Of a DNA stretch of 64,000 nt, positions 1 through 9,151 are shown in pieces (the stretch's first letter is position 1; every line of letters starts with the position of its first letter). Position numbers and translations under genes: made by a program. The stretch covers positions 1 to 64,000 of the forward strand of contig NZ_SGIM01000013.1 of assembly GCF_004208515.1 (NCBI RefSeq), in the 5' to 3' direction. The notes below the pieces were generated by a model. The model saw only the letters and a program-made list of their open reading frames with translations, was not told the DNA's origin and did no database searches. The stretch is from Acinetobacter halotolerans. Its GTDB lineage: Bacteria; Pseudomonadota; Gammaproteobacteria; Pseudomonadales; Moraxellaceae.

Positions 1-161
1 TAGAAAAAATAGCGTTTTATAATGAATTTGAGCTTAGACAACACATTAAATTTAATCAGTCCTTTATTGTGAGTCGTAAATCAAATATAAATATTTGAAC
101 AGAACAATGTAAGCTATTTAGATGTACTTTTAGTACCTAAAATTATAAGAAGGAAACGTTT

Positions 162-1787
162 GTGTTCAATGTCATTGTGCAGTTGATGGGTGGAATCGGT
201 TTATTTCTTTTAGGCATGTCTCTGATGACAGATAGCCTAAAAGCAATCGCGGGTGAAGCACTGCGACAATGGCTGGTCAAATTCACAAATTCGCCGATCA
301 AAGCTGTACTATCGGGGATTGGTTTGACAGTTGTGGTCCAATCCTCGACAGCTACCACTTTGGCAACGATCGGCTTTGTCAGTGCAGGGATATTAAGTTT
401 TAGTCATGCGATTGGTGTGATTATTGGTGCAAATATAGGCACCACAAGCACTGGTTGGATGGTTGCATTACTCGGTTTAAAGTTTTCTATTGCCAGTTTT
501 GCCTTGCCCTTGATTGGTGTAGGCGCGGCGCTCAAATTATTTGGTAAAGAGAAAATTACTTTTATTGGACTCACTTTGGCAGGCTTTGGGCTGCTATTTT
601 TAGGAATTCAATTTTTACAAGATGCCATGAGTGGTATGGCTCTATTGATTGATTTATCACGGTGGGCTGAACCAACTTTGATGATGAAGCTTATTTTGGT
701 GTTCGTTGGTGTCCTCATGACGATCTTGTTGCAGTCCTCTAGTGCAGCCATTACAACAACATTAGCAGCATTGTCTACTTCAACAATTAATTTAGAACAA
801 GCTTTAGCCTTAGTGATTGGTCAAAATGTCGGAACGGTTGCAACTGCTATTCTCGCGGCGATAGGGGCGACCACCAGCGCTAAACGAACAGCCGCAGTTC
901 ATGTCATGTTTAATATTGTGACTGCCATTTTTGCATTTATTTTATTATCTCCAGTATTTATATGGGCATATCATCATATTGAAAGTATTCATCAATTGGA
1001 TTCTGTGATCTTAGTTGCGGGATTTCACACGACTTTTAGTTTATTGGGTGCATGTATTTTTATGCCTTTTTTGTCTCAATTTGAGCAATTGATTATTCGT
1101 TTATTGCCCGAAAAACAACCACTGATTACACGGTATTTAGACGAGTCACTTTATAGTGTTCCAGCTTTGGCGATTGCAGCAGCAGAACGTGCACTTTTGC
1201 AATCGATAGCTGATATGTATGGGATTTTTATACGTTGTATTCGTGGAGGCGTCGTTACCTCATTGGTTAAAACGGATGAGTTCGATCAAACGTTGCTTAA
1301 AGTTGAGCATTATTTAGATAAAATGACCGTTTCACAATCTTTAGAAGATCAACATCGTTTAATCATTTTATTGAGATTGGCGGTATATGTCCGTGTTCTT
1401 AAAAATGATTTAAGCAGCGTGGCGCATATTGAAAGCATTCAAAATCAAAGAAATATTCATGAATTGGCCAATCAGTTTGCAACGATTCTTGAGCAATTTA
1501 TTCCGTATTTAATGCATGAACCATTTGCGCGAATTCCAAAAAAACTTGTAGATGAGTTAGCTGATTTCTCCGCAGAGATGCAAGCACATCAAGATTTGGT
1601 TCGGCAGAAAATTATTGAGGACTCTTCATCAAGAACTGTATCGGTCACTTATACTTTGGACCAACTCGCTGCACAACGTTGGTTAGAACATTTAGTAATT
1701 CATTGTAGTCGTGTGGCGATTTTACTGGGTGATACCGAGCAAGTATTATTGAATGAGGAATTGGGATCAACTCAATTACCATCATGA
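162..1787 (+). CDS. Na+/phosphate symporter family protein (NptA/PNaS type)
   Basis: Inner-membrane carrier expected to take up inorganic phosphate with sodium. The protein has 541 residues. Two copies of the Na/Pi-cotransporter repeat are visible through their QSS signatures, VVQSSTATT near residue 58 and LLQSSSAAITT near residue 190, embedded in hydrophobic helices over roughly residues 1-310. The last 200 residues are soluble and helical and look like the PhoU-like domain that many bacterial members carry. The GTG start follows the Shine-Dalgarno sequence AAGAAGG at about 148-154. No Pho box is seen in the 161 bases in front of it, so phosphate control cannot be read from the sequence. Family assignment is firm; the transported ion is inferred from the family. 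Confidence 0.88.
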   Translation: MFNVIVQLMGGIGLFLLGMSLMTDSLKAIAGEALRQWLVKFTNSPIKAVLSGIGLTVVVQSSTATTLATIGFVSAGILSFSHAIGVIIGANIGTTSTGWMVALLGLKFSIASFALPLIGVGAALKLFGKEKITFIGLTLAGFGLLFLGIQFLQDAMSGMALLIDLSRWAEPTLMMKLILVFVGVLMTILLQSSSAAITTTLAALSTSTINLEQALALVIGQNVGTVATAILAAIGATTSAKRTAAVHVMFNIVTAIFAFILLSPVFIWAYHHIESIHQLDSVILVAGFHTTFSLLGACIFMPFLSQFEQLIIRLLPEKQPLITRYLDESLYSVPALAIAAAERALLQSIADMYGIFIRCIRGGVVTSLVKTDEFDQTLLKVEHYLDKMTVSQSLEDQHRLIILLRLAVYVRVLKNDLSSVAHIESIQNQRNIHELANQFATILEQFIPYLMHEPFARIPKKLVDELADFSAEMQAHQDLVRQKIIEDSSSRTVSVTYTLDQLAAQRWLEHLVIHCSRVAILLGDTEQVLLNEELGSTQLPS

Positions 1788-1998
1788 CAGTGTGGTGTGA
1801 TTGGGTTTTCAAATGATAAAAATATGAATCGCAGGTTTTATGGGCTTATGTTTGCTATGCAGTGATAAGTTGTAGGGTTGTCATGGTTTGTGCCTAAGGC
1901 GTAATGCATTTTTATTAAGAATCTTAGATCTCATACTCTAAAAATATTGTTTTTCATAAAAGCTAAAGTTTTCTACTTTTCTCATAGGCTGACATGCC

Positions 1999-2018
1999 TA
2001 TAATGATTGGGAATCATT
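1999..2018 (+). promoter_or_regulatory. cysK -10 box overlapped by a perfect inverted repeat (candidate operator)
   Basis: TATAAT at 1999-2004 is a consensus -10 hexamer; the -35 region is weak. Overlapping its last three bases is a perfect inverted repeat, AATGATT-GGG-AATCATT, at 2002-2018. A repressor bound there would cover -10 and the transcription start. The half-site resembles Fur half-sites, but the 3-base spacer is not the standard Fur geometry, so the regulator is not assigned. Confidence 0.5.
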
Positions 2019-2040
2019 CCAAATCTAATAAGGAAATAAC

Positions 2041-3042
2041 ATGTCTACTGATCAACAATTTCCAACACCTGCCAATCTTGGTATCGCAGTTTATGAAAAT
2101 AATGCAGAGGCAATTGGTAATACACCCTTAGTACGTATTAATCGTATTATCAAAACAGGTGCAACGGTACTGGCAAAAATCGAAAGCCGAAATCCTGCGT
2201 TTTCAGTAAAATGTCGTATTGGTGCAGCTTTGATTGCCGATGCGGAAAAACGTGGTGTACTCAAAGCAGGGATGCATATTGTTGAACCAACCAGTGGCAA
2301 TACAGGTATTGCCTTGGCTTTCGTGGCAGCAGCAAAAGGTTATCCCATTACTTTAACCATGCCATCGAGTATGAGTTTAGAGCGTCGGAAAGTGCTTAAA
2401 GCTTTGGGTGCAAACTTAGTCTTGACTGATCCAGCCAAAGGTATGAAAGGTGCGGTAGATGAAGCGGTACGCTTGGCTACTGAAAATCCAGAACTGTATT
2501 TTTTACCACAACAATTTGAAAATCCAGCAAACCCGCAGATCCATGTTGAAACAACGGGTCCTGAGATTTGGCAGGCGACCAATGGTCAAGTGGATATTTT
2601 GGTTGCAGGTGTCGGTACAGGCGGTACCATTACAGGTATCTCACGTTATTTTGAGCAAATAAAAAATCAGTCTTTGTATTCTGTTGCAGTTGAACCTGCT
2701 GAATCGGCAATCATCACCCAAACGAAACGCGGTGAAAGCATTACACCTGCGCCACATAAGATTCAGGGCATTGGGGCGAACTTTATTCCGAAAAATTTAG
2801 ATCTAGATTTGGTCGATGAGGTTGTACCAGTGAATAGTGCCGATGCAATTGAATGGGCGAGAAAATGTGCGATGCAAGAAGGAATTTTAGTCGGTATTTC
2901 TAGTGGTGCGGCATTAGCAGCGGCAGCTCAAATCGCAGAACGTCCTGAAAATTCAGGTAAAACTATTGTGGTTATTTTACCTGATAGTGGCGAGCGTTAT
3001 TTATCTTCAGTATTGTTTGAAGGTTTATTTGATGAGGCTTAG
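2041..3042 (+). CDS. cysK: cysteine synthase A (O-acetylserine sulfhydrylase)
   Basis: Pyridoxal-phosphate enzyme of the cytoplasm that makes L-cysteine from O-acetylserine and sulfide, the last step of assimilatory sulfur incorporation. The PLP lysine is K57 in [11 protein letters not shown], which matches the CysK rather than the CysM context. The substrate loop [10 protein letters not shown] (about 81-90), the phosphate-binding GTGGT loop and the C-terminal SSGAA and PDSGERY motifs are all present. Length (333 residues) is normal; a short N-terminal extension of about ten residues precedes the usual start. The ATG follows AAGGAA. The gene stands alone, facing a minus-strand gene, with a shared terminator between them. 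Confidence 0.95.
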   Translation: MSTDQQFPTPANLGIAVYENNAEAIGNTPLVRINRIIKTGATVLAKIESRNPAFSVKCRIGAALIADAEKRGVLKAGMHIVEPTSGNTGIALAFVAAAKGYPITLTMPSSMSLERRKVLKALGANLVLTDPAKGMKGAVDEAVRLATENPELYFLPQQFENPANPQIHVETTGPEIWQATNGQVDILVAGVGTGGTITGISRYFEQIKNQSLYSVAVEPAESAIITQTKRGESITPAPHKIQGIGANFIPKNLDLDLVDEVVPVNSADAIEWARKCAMQEGILVGISSGAALAAAAQIAERPENSGKTIVVILPDSGERYLSSVLFEGLFDEA

Positions 3043-3060
3043 TTATAAGTTTAGCAAAAA

Positions 3061-3087
3061 AAGCCATGCTTAAAGCATGGCTTTTTT
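3061..3087. terminator. bidirectional terminator between cysK and the transglycosylase gene
   Basis: Ten-base-pair stem AAGCCATGCT / AGCATGGCTT with a 3-base loop, flanked by A-run on the left and T-run on the right, so it can stop transcription from both sides. Confidence 0.9.
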
Positions 3088-3104
3088 ATACTTGCTGCAA
3101 TGAT

Positions 3105-3674
3105 TTATAACGCAGCTTTCAGCATCTTTTTATGATGTTTAACCGACTTCGCATATTTCTTACCTTGGCGTTTCATTTTCCAATTGCGCTGATAACCCGT
3201 TGGTCCCACATTATAATAAGCCAGTGCTTTTTCCCAGCTACCCGCAGATTGATTATATTTTGCAAGAATATAAGTACCACAATTGACGTTGGTATATTCA
3301 TCAAACAAGTTGCCGCCACAGGTACTTTGCCAATAACGTGGGATGATTTGTGTGAGTCCAACTGCACCGGCTGACGAGGTCACATAAGGTCTGTAGCTTG
3401 ACTCTTGTCGAATCATCGCGGCAATAAGCAGTGGATCAACATCGTGTTGTTTAGCACTTTGAATGATCATCGGAGCAACACGATTGGCTGTATCTGGTTG
3501 TACTGAATAGGCTTTTTGAATCCCAACTGATAATTTCTGAGCGCGTGTTGCGCTTGAACCACTTAAATGGCTACAAGCCGTTAAGTAAACAGCAGCAAAC
3601 ATCATGCTGAGTTTAAAAAGTAATATCGCGATATTACTGATATGGCGTTTTGCACTGTTTTTTGGAGTGATCAT
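3105..3674 (-). CDS. lytic transglycosylase (SLT domain) lipoprotein
   Basis: Predicted murein-cleaving enzyme anchored in the outer membrane. The 189-residue protein has a basic N-terminus, a hydrophobic stretch and a lipobox ending at LTAC (about residue 34), so the mature protein should be lipidated. The SLT (transglycosylase) core follows: the catalytic glutamate lies in MIRQESSYRP and the fold motif in SSAGAVGLTQIIP, with a downstream ALAYYNVGP motif. This is a short single-domain enzyme, like MltC/EmtA C-terminal domains without their N-terminal parts. It ends with a strongly basic tail. It lies downstream of the candidate regulatory RNA on the same strand, but the RNA's terminator separates the two. 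Confidence 0.85.
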   Translation of the reverse strand: MITPKNSAKRHISNIAILLFKLSMMFAAVYLTACSHLSGSSATRAQKLSVGIQKAYSVQPDTANRVAPMIIQSAKQHDVDPLLIAAMIRQESSYRPYVTSSAGAVGLTQIIPRYWQSTCGGNLFDEYTNVNCGTYILAKYNQSAGSWEKALAYYNVGPTGYQRNWKMKRQGKKYAKSVKHHKKMLKAAL

Positions 3675-3770
3675 CGTGAAAATAAAAACTTAATCGCATA
3701 TTCGAAAGTAGGGTGATGGTATGAAGTTAAATTCATGCCGTCAAGTGTGGTTATTTTACTGAGTAAAAAC

Positions 3771-3800
3771 AAAAAAGCCCCGACATCCTGTCGAGACTTC
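3771..3800 (-). terminator. intrinsic terminator of the candidate Rsm-type RNA, with a GGA apical loop
   Basis: On the minus strand AGTCTCGACA pairs with TGTCGGGGCT over ten base pairs (two G.U pairs) leaving only GGA in the loop, and is followed by a run of six T. A terminator whose loop is itself a CsrA-type GGA motif is a hallmark of Csr/Rsm sponge RNAs. Confidence 0.85.
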
Positions 3801-3885
3801 TTTATATTCAGTTTATTGCCGTTAACTCCTGTCAACGACCACGTCCTGTGCATCTTGTTATTCTGAATGAGACTTCCTGTCTCTC
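3771..3885 (-). ncRNA. candidate Rsm/Csr-type small RNA that would titrate CsrA/RsmA
   Basis: A minus-strand intergenic stretch of about 115 bases contains the hexamer ACAGGA four times, each presented by a hairpin: GAGAC-AGGAA-GTCTC (3883-3869); a GAT-CAC / GTG-GTC stem around AGGAC (3854-3837); GTTGAC-AGGA-GTTAAC (3836-3821); and the terminator stem with loop GGA (3798-3776). Known CsrA/RsmA ligands contain exactly such ANGGA hairpin loops (CsrB, RsmX/Y/Z). A TATAAA box at 3896-3891 would place the 5' end near 3884, and a GacA-type palindrome lies about 70 bp upstream. There is no credible reading frame. The role, sequestering the translational repressor CsrA/RsmA, is inferred from structure and context. 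The exact 5' end is uncertain. Confidence 0.78.
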
Positions 3886-3945
3886 TATGATTTATATATT
3901 ACGAAATAAACTTGTACGGGTATATTCGCCATTCACTGCAAGTGA

Positions 3946-3963
3946 TGTAGGCTTTAACTTACA
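3946..3963 (-). promoter_or_regulatory. GacA-type upstream activating sequence
   Basis: The minus strand reads TGTAAG-TTAAAG-CCTACA. The GacA/UvrY/LetA site that controls Rsm RNAs is TGTAAG-N6-CTTACA, so eleven of twelve conserved bases match. Its centre is about 70 bp upstream of the predicted start of the small RNA, the usual distance in Pseudomonas rsm promoters. Confidence 0.75.
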
Positions 3964-3988
3964 ACGCTGTTATCGAAGATAAATATGC

Positions 3989-4207
3989 TTAGCGGTTTTT
4001 AAGAATGAGACCGACAAGTTTCTGAGCGATAGGTGCGCAGACCAGTACACTTGGAAAAGCAAACATCCATGCAATCATCCAAGCTGACATCCACATGGAA
4101 AAGAAATTTTCAACGAAGCCCAATGCTTTTAAAGTGGTGATTCCAGAAATTAGAAATGACATCATACAAGATAGAATTAATGGAAATAAAAGCGTAGCTG
4201 CCTTCAT
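3989..4207 (-). CDS. DUF2798 family small membrane protein
   Basis: Small inner-membrane protein of 72 residues with two hydrophobic helices (about 5-28 and 40-64). The pattern, a first helix with MSFLISGITT, a tryptophan-rich centre (SMWMSAWMIAWMFAFP) and an APIAQKLV ending, fits the DUF2798 family. Function is unknown for the family. It lies alone between the divergent MFS gene and the GacA-type site of the small RNA. A longer overlapping open frame on the same strand has no family character and was dismissed. Confidence 0.7.
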   Translation of the reverse strand: MKAATLLFPLILSCMMSFLISGITTLKALGFVENFFSMWMSAWMIAWMFAFPSVLVCAPIAQKLVGLILKNR

Positions 4208-4448
4208 CGGTTAGCCTCTTGAGTGGTTCGGATAAAAAGGTATGGCCAATCGCTATCATACCGTGTTCGTTCGAAAAGGTGAAAAGTGAATTAGAGGAGC
4301 TTAAGGGATGAGGATAATCATTGTTGGGGAATATCAACAGATTAAACTCAAATATGTTACTGTGAAAATTTAAGTGAAAAGTCACCAATATTGTCATTGA
4401 TTATTTTGGTGAAAACGCGCGTATACTGATCAGGCAAAAGGAGTGGTC

Positions 4449-5669
4449 ATGTCTGAATCAGTTATACGCCCAAGCCATATTGAGTATGGTTCTAAATCGT
4501 TTACTTCAATTTTATGGTCATTGTTTTTTGCAGGTTTTGCTTCATTTTCATCGCTCTATTGTGTTCAGCCAATGATGCCGATTTTTGCAAAATTCTTTCA
4601 GGTTAGCCCGACGCATAGTAGTTTTCCTTTGTCTTTTTCCACCATTGCATTGGCAACTGGTCTGTTGTTTACAGGCTTTATTTCAGATCGGTTTGGACGT
4701 AAACCGATTATGGTCTTTGCCTTATTTCTGGTTTCGATTTTATTGTTGATTAGTGCCTCTTTCCCGATTTGGGAAGTGTTTTTAGGTACCCGTATTTTTA
4801 TTGGTTTAGCGGTTAGTGGCGTGGCAGCCGTAGCCATGACCTACATCGGGGAAGAAATTGCACAAAAAGATATTGGTTTCGCGATGGGACTTTATATATC
4901 TGGAACCGCGATTGGGGGCATGGGTGGTCGCTTGATTGCAGGGGTGTTGGTCGATTTTATTTCTTGGCAATCTGCTACTTATATTATTGGATTTCTCAAC
5001 CTTATAATCGCCTGTTTATTCTATCTGTTATTACCAAAATCTCAGCATTTCCAACCCTATCCGTTCCGTTTTTCTCGCTTTAAAGCTGCTTTTGAACAGA
5101 ATCTCAAAGATCCGAAATTACGGATTTTATTTGCTCAAGGTTTTATCCTGATGGGGTGTTTGGTGACGGTGTTTAATTACATCAGTTATCACTTGTTAGA
5201 AGCGCCTTTTCATTTATCACAAACATGGATTGGGGTGATTTCGATTGCCTATTTGGCAGGAATTTATAGTTCACCTAAAGCGGCACAATGGGGCTTTAAA
5301 TACGGACGGGATAAAGTTCTGCCATTTTTATTGTTGAGTATGATCATTGGATTATTGATTACCTTGATCCCATCGCTTTGGGCCATCTTAATTGGTTTAA
5401 CTGTTTTTACCTTTTCATTTTTTGCTGCCCATTCAACCGCAAGTAGTTGGGTCTCGGTACAAGCCGTGCAATATCGAGCAGTGGCTTCATCACTGTATTT
5501 ATTTTGCTATTACCTAGGATCTAGTGTGTTGGGGAGCAGCGGCGGTTTAATTTGGGAAAACTTTGGCTGGCTCGGCATTAATTTAAGTGTGGGTGTGGTC
5601 TTGGCAATCGGTTTCATGCTCACCTTTTATTTAGGTGACTCAAAAAAACAAGATAACCTCATAAAATAA
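4449..5669 (+). CDS. MFS transporter, drug/metabolite exporter type (YnfM-like)
   Basis: Twelve-helix major facilitator of the inner membrane, about 406 residues, probably a proton-driven exporter. The loop 2-3 signature appears as GFISDRFGRKPIMV near residue 80, and the fifth helix carries the exporter-type motif GTAIGGMGGRLIAG near residue 155. The overall look is that of the YnfM/YdhP-like branch; substrate unknown. The longest frame starts at GTG 4443, but AAAAGGAG ends at that point and sits five bases before the ATG at 4449, which is therefore preferred. It is divergent from the DUF2798 gene. Confidence 0.8.
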   Translation: MSESVIRPSHIEYGSKSFTSILWSLFFAGFASFSSLYCVQPMMPIFAKFFQVSPTHSSFPLSFSTIALATGLLFTGFISDRFGRKPIMVFALFLVSILLLISASFPIWEVFLGTRIFIGLAVSGVAAVAMTYIGEEIAQKDIGFAMGLYISGTAIGGMGGRLIAGVLVDFISWQSATYIIGFLNLIIACLFYLLLPKSQHFQPYPFRFSRFKAAFEQNLKDPKLRILFAQGFILMGCLVTVFNYISYHLLEAPFHLSQTWIGVISIAYLAGIYSSPKAAQWGFKYGRDKVLPFLLLSMIIGLLITLIPSLWAILIGLTVFTFSFFAAHSTASSWVSVQAVQYRAVASSLYLFCYYLGSSVLGSSGGLIWENFGWLGINLSVGVVLAIGFMLTFYLGDSKKQDNLIK

Positions 5670-5786
5670 AGCGACAGATATAGTCGCTGAGGGCTTGCTA
5701 AAAATCATTGGATTTTAGTAACTTAAGCAAGTGCTAATTTAAAGCATTATCATATTTTTTAGATTTTTTATCATGGGGAAATAACA

Positions 5787-6293
5787 ATGGAATTACATAG
5801 TCGTGTTTATTATAAGCATCCAGATGCAAAAATAATGGGGCAATTAGAAGTCTTATTTAAGGAACATGAGGGAAATGCGGAACGGTTCTTACAAGCTGCT
5901 TTAGCCATCAATCCAGAAAGTGTGGAAGCCGCACAAGACTTGCTTGATCAAATTGATTCGCCTGAATATGATTTGGAACCAGAAAGTTTATATTATGAGG
6001 CAGGGTATGCCGTTTTAGATTTTGTTCATGGTTCTTCTGGCGATGAAAACATTGAAAATATCTTACTTTTTTTAAAAGCTTTGCTGCCAGAGATACATGC
6101 CCAAGCATGGGGATGTGGTGATGATGATCCTTGGGAGTTTTGGTTCAAATTTAATGGGGATGAGTTAATTCGAGAAGATGATGAGCCATTTAACGATCCT
6201 GAGGAAGATGAGAATATCAAAGCATCAATTTATGCGTGGTGGCATAAAGACTTACCAATAGAGATTAAGGAAGGTTTTTTAAACGAAGCCTAA
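5787..6293 (+). CDS. hypothetical acidic protein
   Basis: I do not recognise this 168-residue protein. It has no signal peptide or membrane helix and is strongly acidic, with DDD, DD and EEDE clusters in its second half. The N-terminal third (KEHEGNAERFLQAALAINPESVEAAQDLLDQI) looks like a helical hairpin similar to a single TPR-like repeat. The C-terminal part is rich in tryptophan and acidic residues. The ATG follows GGGGAAATAAC. It forms a single-gene unit closed by its own terminator at 6320-6360. Codon use looks like that of its neighbours, so it is a real gene, probably restricted to this genus. Confidence 0.75.
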   Translation: MELHSRVYYKHPDAKIMGQLEVLFKEHEGNAERFLQAALAINPESVEAAQDLLDQIDSPEYDLEPESLYYEAGYAVLDFVHGSSGDENIENILLFLKALLPEIHAQAWGCGDDDPWEFWFKFNGDELIREDDEPFNDPEEDENIKASIYAWWHKDLPIEIKEGFLNEA

Positions 6294-6319
6294 ACATTAT
6301 CAGTTAGTTATCACCATAT

Positions 6320-6360
6320 TTCCCCATTCTCTAAACGCTAAAGAATGGGGAATCTTTTTT
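6320..6360 (+). terminator. terminator of the acidic hypothetical gene
   Basis: Eleven-base-pair stem TTCCCCATTCT / AGAATGGGGAA with an 11-base loop, followed by TCTTTTTT. Confidence 0.85.
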
Positions 6361-6480
6361 GTATGTTTTTTAATCTATAAAAATGAATAGAATTCATGTT
6401 AAACTGATCAGCTTTCATTTTGGCATCAAAAATTCCGAGATGCCTCTCTCTTCCTTATTGCTAGCCGAGATTCGCAAGCT

Positions 6481-8856
6481 ATGTCTACTGCCTATACCAT
6501 GCAGACCGCGCCAAAAGCGTTGTTTGATTACGACAAATATTGGGCGTCGTGTTTTGAACCCGCACCATTTTTGCCGATGTCACGAGAAGAAATGGATCTC
6601 CTCGGCTGGGATGCATGTGACTTTATTTTAGTTTGTGGCGATGCATATATTGACCATCCTTCATTTGTATCAGGTGTGATTGGTCGTGTGCTTGAAGCAC
6701 AAGGTTTTCGTGTTGGTATTATCGCGCAGCCTGACTGGACCAATGCTGAAAGTTTCCGTGTACTTGGTAAACCAACCATTGCGTGGGGCGTAACCGCAGG
6801 CAATATGGATTCAATGATCAACCGCTATACGGCAGATCGTAAAATCCGTTCGGATGATGCATATTCACCAAATAACGAAGCCAATAAGCGCCCTGATCGT
6901 GCGGCAACAGTCTATTGTCAGCGTTGTCGTGAGGCATTCCCTGATGTACCTGTGTTACTTGGTGGTATTGAAGGCAGTTTACGTCGTATTGCACATTATG
7001 ATTATTGGTCAGACAAAGTTCGTCGTTCAATCTTGATGGACTCTAAGGCCGATTTATTGATGTACGGCAATGGTGAGCGCGCCATTATCGATGTGATGCA
7101 TCGTTTAGCGAAAGGTGAAAAAGTCCACGAGATTACTGATGTTCGTGGTACTGCATTTATTATCAATAAGCATAATAAAAATTCAAAAGCAAAGTTCGTT
7201 GAAATCGCCAGTAATGATGTCGATAGCATCGGACGTGTGGATCAAATCATCAACCCTTATGTGATGACTGAAGATATTGATGGCTGTGAAGTTGAAAAAG
7301 AAAAGGGCAACTCACTGGCACAATATCAAGATTTTCAAAAAGAATTCGTAGCAAATCCAATTGTTCGTGAAGGGGATAATTTAGACCCTGACACACAGAT
7401 CGTACAGCTCAAACCTGCACCATCAAAAGCAATTAAGCATAAACTGCCACCACGTGAACTTGCGGTGATCCGTTTACCTTCTTATGAGGAGGTCGCGAAT
7501 GATCAAGTCCTTTATGCACATGCCAACCGTATTTTGCATCTTGAAACCAATCCCGGTAATGCGCGCGCCTTAGTTCAACGTCATGGCGAACGTGATGTTT
7601 GGATTAATCCGCCTCCGATTCCTCTAGCTACTGAGGAAATGGATTATGTCTTTGATTTACCTTATGCACGTTTACCGCACCCTGCTTATGGCAATGCGCG
7701 TTTCCCTGCCTTTGATATGATTAAATTCTCAGTCAATATCATGCGTGGTTGCTTTGGCGGTTGTACCTTCTGTTCGATTACTGAGCATGAGGGACGTATT
7801 ATTCAAAACCGTTCCGAAGAGTCGATCTTACGGGAAATTGAAAAGATTCGTGATACCGCACCTCAGTTTACAGGCATTATTTCAGACCTAGGTGGTCCAA
7901 CGGCAAACATGTATCGTTTGCACTGTAATGATCCTGAGATTGAAAAGAACTGTCGTAAGCCATCTTGTGTCTATCCGGGTGTTTGTCAAAACCTACATAC
8001 TGATCATGCACCATTGGTTCAGCTTTATCGTAAAGCGCGTGAAATCAAAGGTGTGAAAAAGATTCTGATTGGTTCAGGTCTACGTTATGACTTGGCAGTA
8101 TTGAATCCTGAATATGTCAAAGAGTTGGTACAGCACCATGTCGGTGGATATTTAAAAATTGCACCTGAGCATACCGAACAAGGTCCATTATCGAAGATGA
8201 TGAAGCCGGGTATTGGCACTTATGATCGCTTTAAACAAATGTTTGAGCGTTTCAGTAAGGAAGCAGGCAAGGAACAGTATTTAATTCCTTACTTCATTGC
8301 TGCTCATCCGGGTACGACCGATTACGACATGATGAACTTGGCGATTTGGTTGAAGAAGAATGGTTTCCGTGCCGATCAGGTACAGACCTTCTATCCATCG
8401 CCAATGGCAACGGCAACCACGATGTATTACACAGGCAAAAATCCATTGTCTAAAGTGGCGCGTTATACGGAAAATGTCGATATTGTCAAAGGCGATAAGC
8501 GTCGTCGTTTGCATAAAGCATTCTTACGTTACCATGATCCAAATAACTGGCCATTGTTGCGTGAAGCGCTAAAAGAAATGGGTCGACCTGACTTGATTGG
8601 TAACTCAAAACAGCATTTGATTCCGACTTATCAGCCTCAAGGTACTGCTGAGAGTGAATATAAATCTGCGCGTAAGAAGAACTCGACCGTCGCGGGAGAT
8701 TCAGCAAAACGCAATCAATCGCAACCACAATCGGGTCAAAAACGTCCGCAAAAAGGTCAAATACTGACCCAACACACGGGTTTGCCACCGCGTGAAACTG
8801 GTGAGAAAAGACCATTTTCAGGCAAGCCGAAAGCCAAAGCGAAAACACATCGCTAA
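6481..8856 (+). CDS. YgiQ family radical SAM protein
   Basis: Radical S-adenosylmethionine enzyme of the YgiQ family (791 residues), cytosolic, reaction unknown. The N-terminal half is the B12-binding-like UPF0313 region. The [4Fe-4S]/SAM cluster motif CFGGCTFC lies at residues 424-431 (C424, C428, C431), followed by the radical SAM barrel. A second cysteine group ([13 protein letters not shown]) near residue 500 is also typical. The last 85 residues are basic and low in complexity, rich in Q, K, P and S. No clear Shine-Dalgarno precedes the ATG; a second methionine at residue 7 is the alternative start. Its own terminator follows. Confidence 0.92.
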   Translation: MSTAYTMQTAPKALFDYDKYWASCFEPAPFLPMSREEMDLLGWDACDFILVCGDAYIDHPSFVSGVIGRVLEAQGFRVGIIAQPDWTNAESFRVLGKPTIAWGVTAGNMDSMINRYTADRKIRSDDAYSPNNEANKRPDRAATVYCQRCREAFPDVPVLLGGIEGSLRRIAHYDYWSDKVRRSILMDSKADLLMYGNGERAIIDVMHRLAKGEKVHEITDVRGTAFIINKHNKNSKAKFVEIASNDVDSIGRVDQIINPYVMTEDIDGCEVEKEKGNSLAQYQDFQKEFVANPIVREGDNLDPDTQIVQLKPAPSKAIKHKLPPRELAVIRLPSYEEVANDQVLYAHANRILHLETNPGNARALVQRHGERDVWINPPPIPLATEEMDYVFDLPYARLPHPAYGNARFPAFDMIKFSVNIMRGCFGGCTFCSITEHEGRIIQNRSEESILREIEKIRDTAPQFTGIISDLGGPTANMYRLHCNDPEIEKNCRKPSCVYPGVCQNLHTDHAPLVQLYRKAREIKGVKKILIGSGLRYDLAVLNPEYVKELVQHHVGGYLKIAPEHTEQGPLSKMMKPGIGTYDRFKQMFERFSKEAGKEQYLIPYFIAAHPGTTDYDMMNLAIWLKKNGFRADQVQTFYPSPMATATTMYYTGKNPLSKVARYTENVDIVKGDKRRRLHKAFLRYHDPNNWPLLREALKEMGRPDLIGNSKQHLIPTYQPQGTAESEYKSARKKNSTVAGDSAKRNQSQPQSGQKRPQKGQILTQHTGLPPRETGEKRPFSGKPKAKAKTHR

Positions 8857-8864
8857 TTAGCATT

Positions 8865-8894
8865 AAAGAAGGCATGTAGACGCATGCCTTCTTT
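8865..8894 (+). terminator. terminator-like hairpin after the ygiQ-type gene
   Basis: Perfect 12-base-pair stem AAAGAAGGCATG / CATGCCTTCTTT with loop TAGACG. The T-tract is part of the stem, so it could serve either strand. Confidence 0.75.
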
Positions 8895-9151
8895 CTATAT
8901 AAAAGTGATAAATGGTTCGCAGTCTAATTTCAAAACTATACTCTATGGAAACATATACTGACAATATCGACTTGAATATTTGCTATATGCTGATTATAAA
9001 TAACAAGACAGCAAGCTTTTACGACTTTGGTAGGACCGATTAAGAACTTCAAGTTTGAACTGTTAAAATAACTTTACTATCGTTGTTATTGATTAAAAAA
9101 TTGGCATAAAGCCAAAAATGATTATAAAAAATCTAAAGGGATTAGTTAGAA

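Noticed and set aside
3671..3853. 60-codon minus-strand open frame
   Set aside because: It runs through the terminator and hairpins of the candidate Rsm-type RNA, has no family character, no ribosome site, and depends on the same stretch of structured RNA.
4110..4397. 95-codon minus-strand frame overlapping the DUF2798 gene
   Set aside because: Overlaps a recognised family in another frame and covers promoter DNA of the MFS gene; sequence looks random.
8486..8875. 129-codon antisense frame at the end of the ygiQ-type gene
   Set aside because: Shadow of the low-complexity basic C-terminus; no ribosome site or domain.
9102..9117. TGGCAT string that resembles a sigma-54 -24 element
   Set aside because: The -12 position reads CAAA rather than TTGC, and the sequence is better explained as a small TTGGC-ATAAA-GCCAA hairpin.
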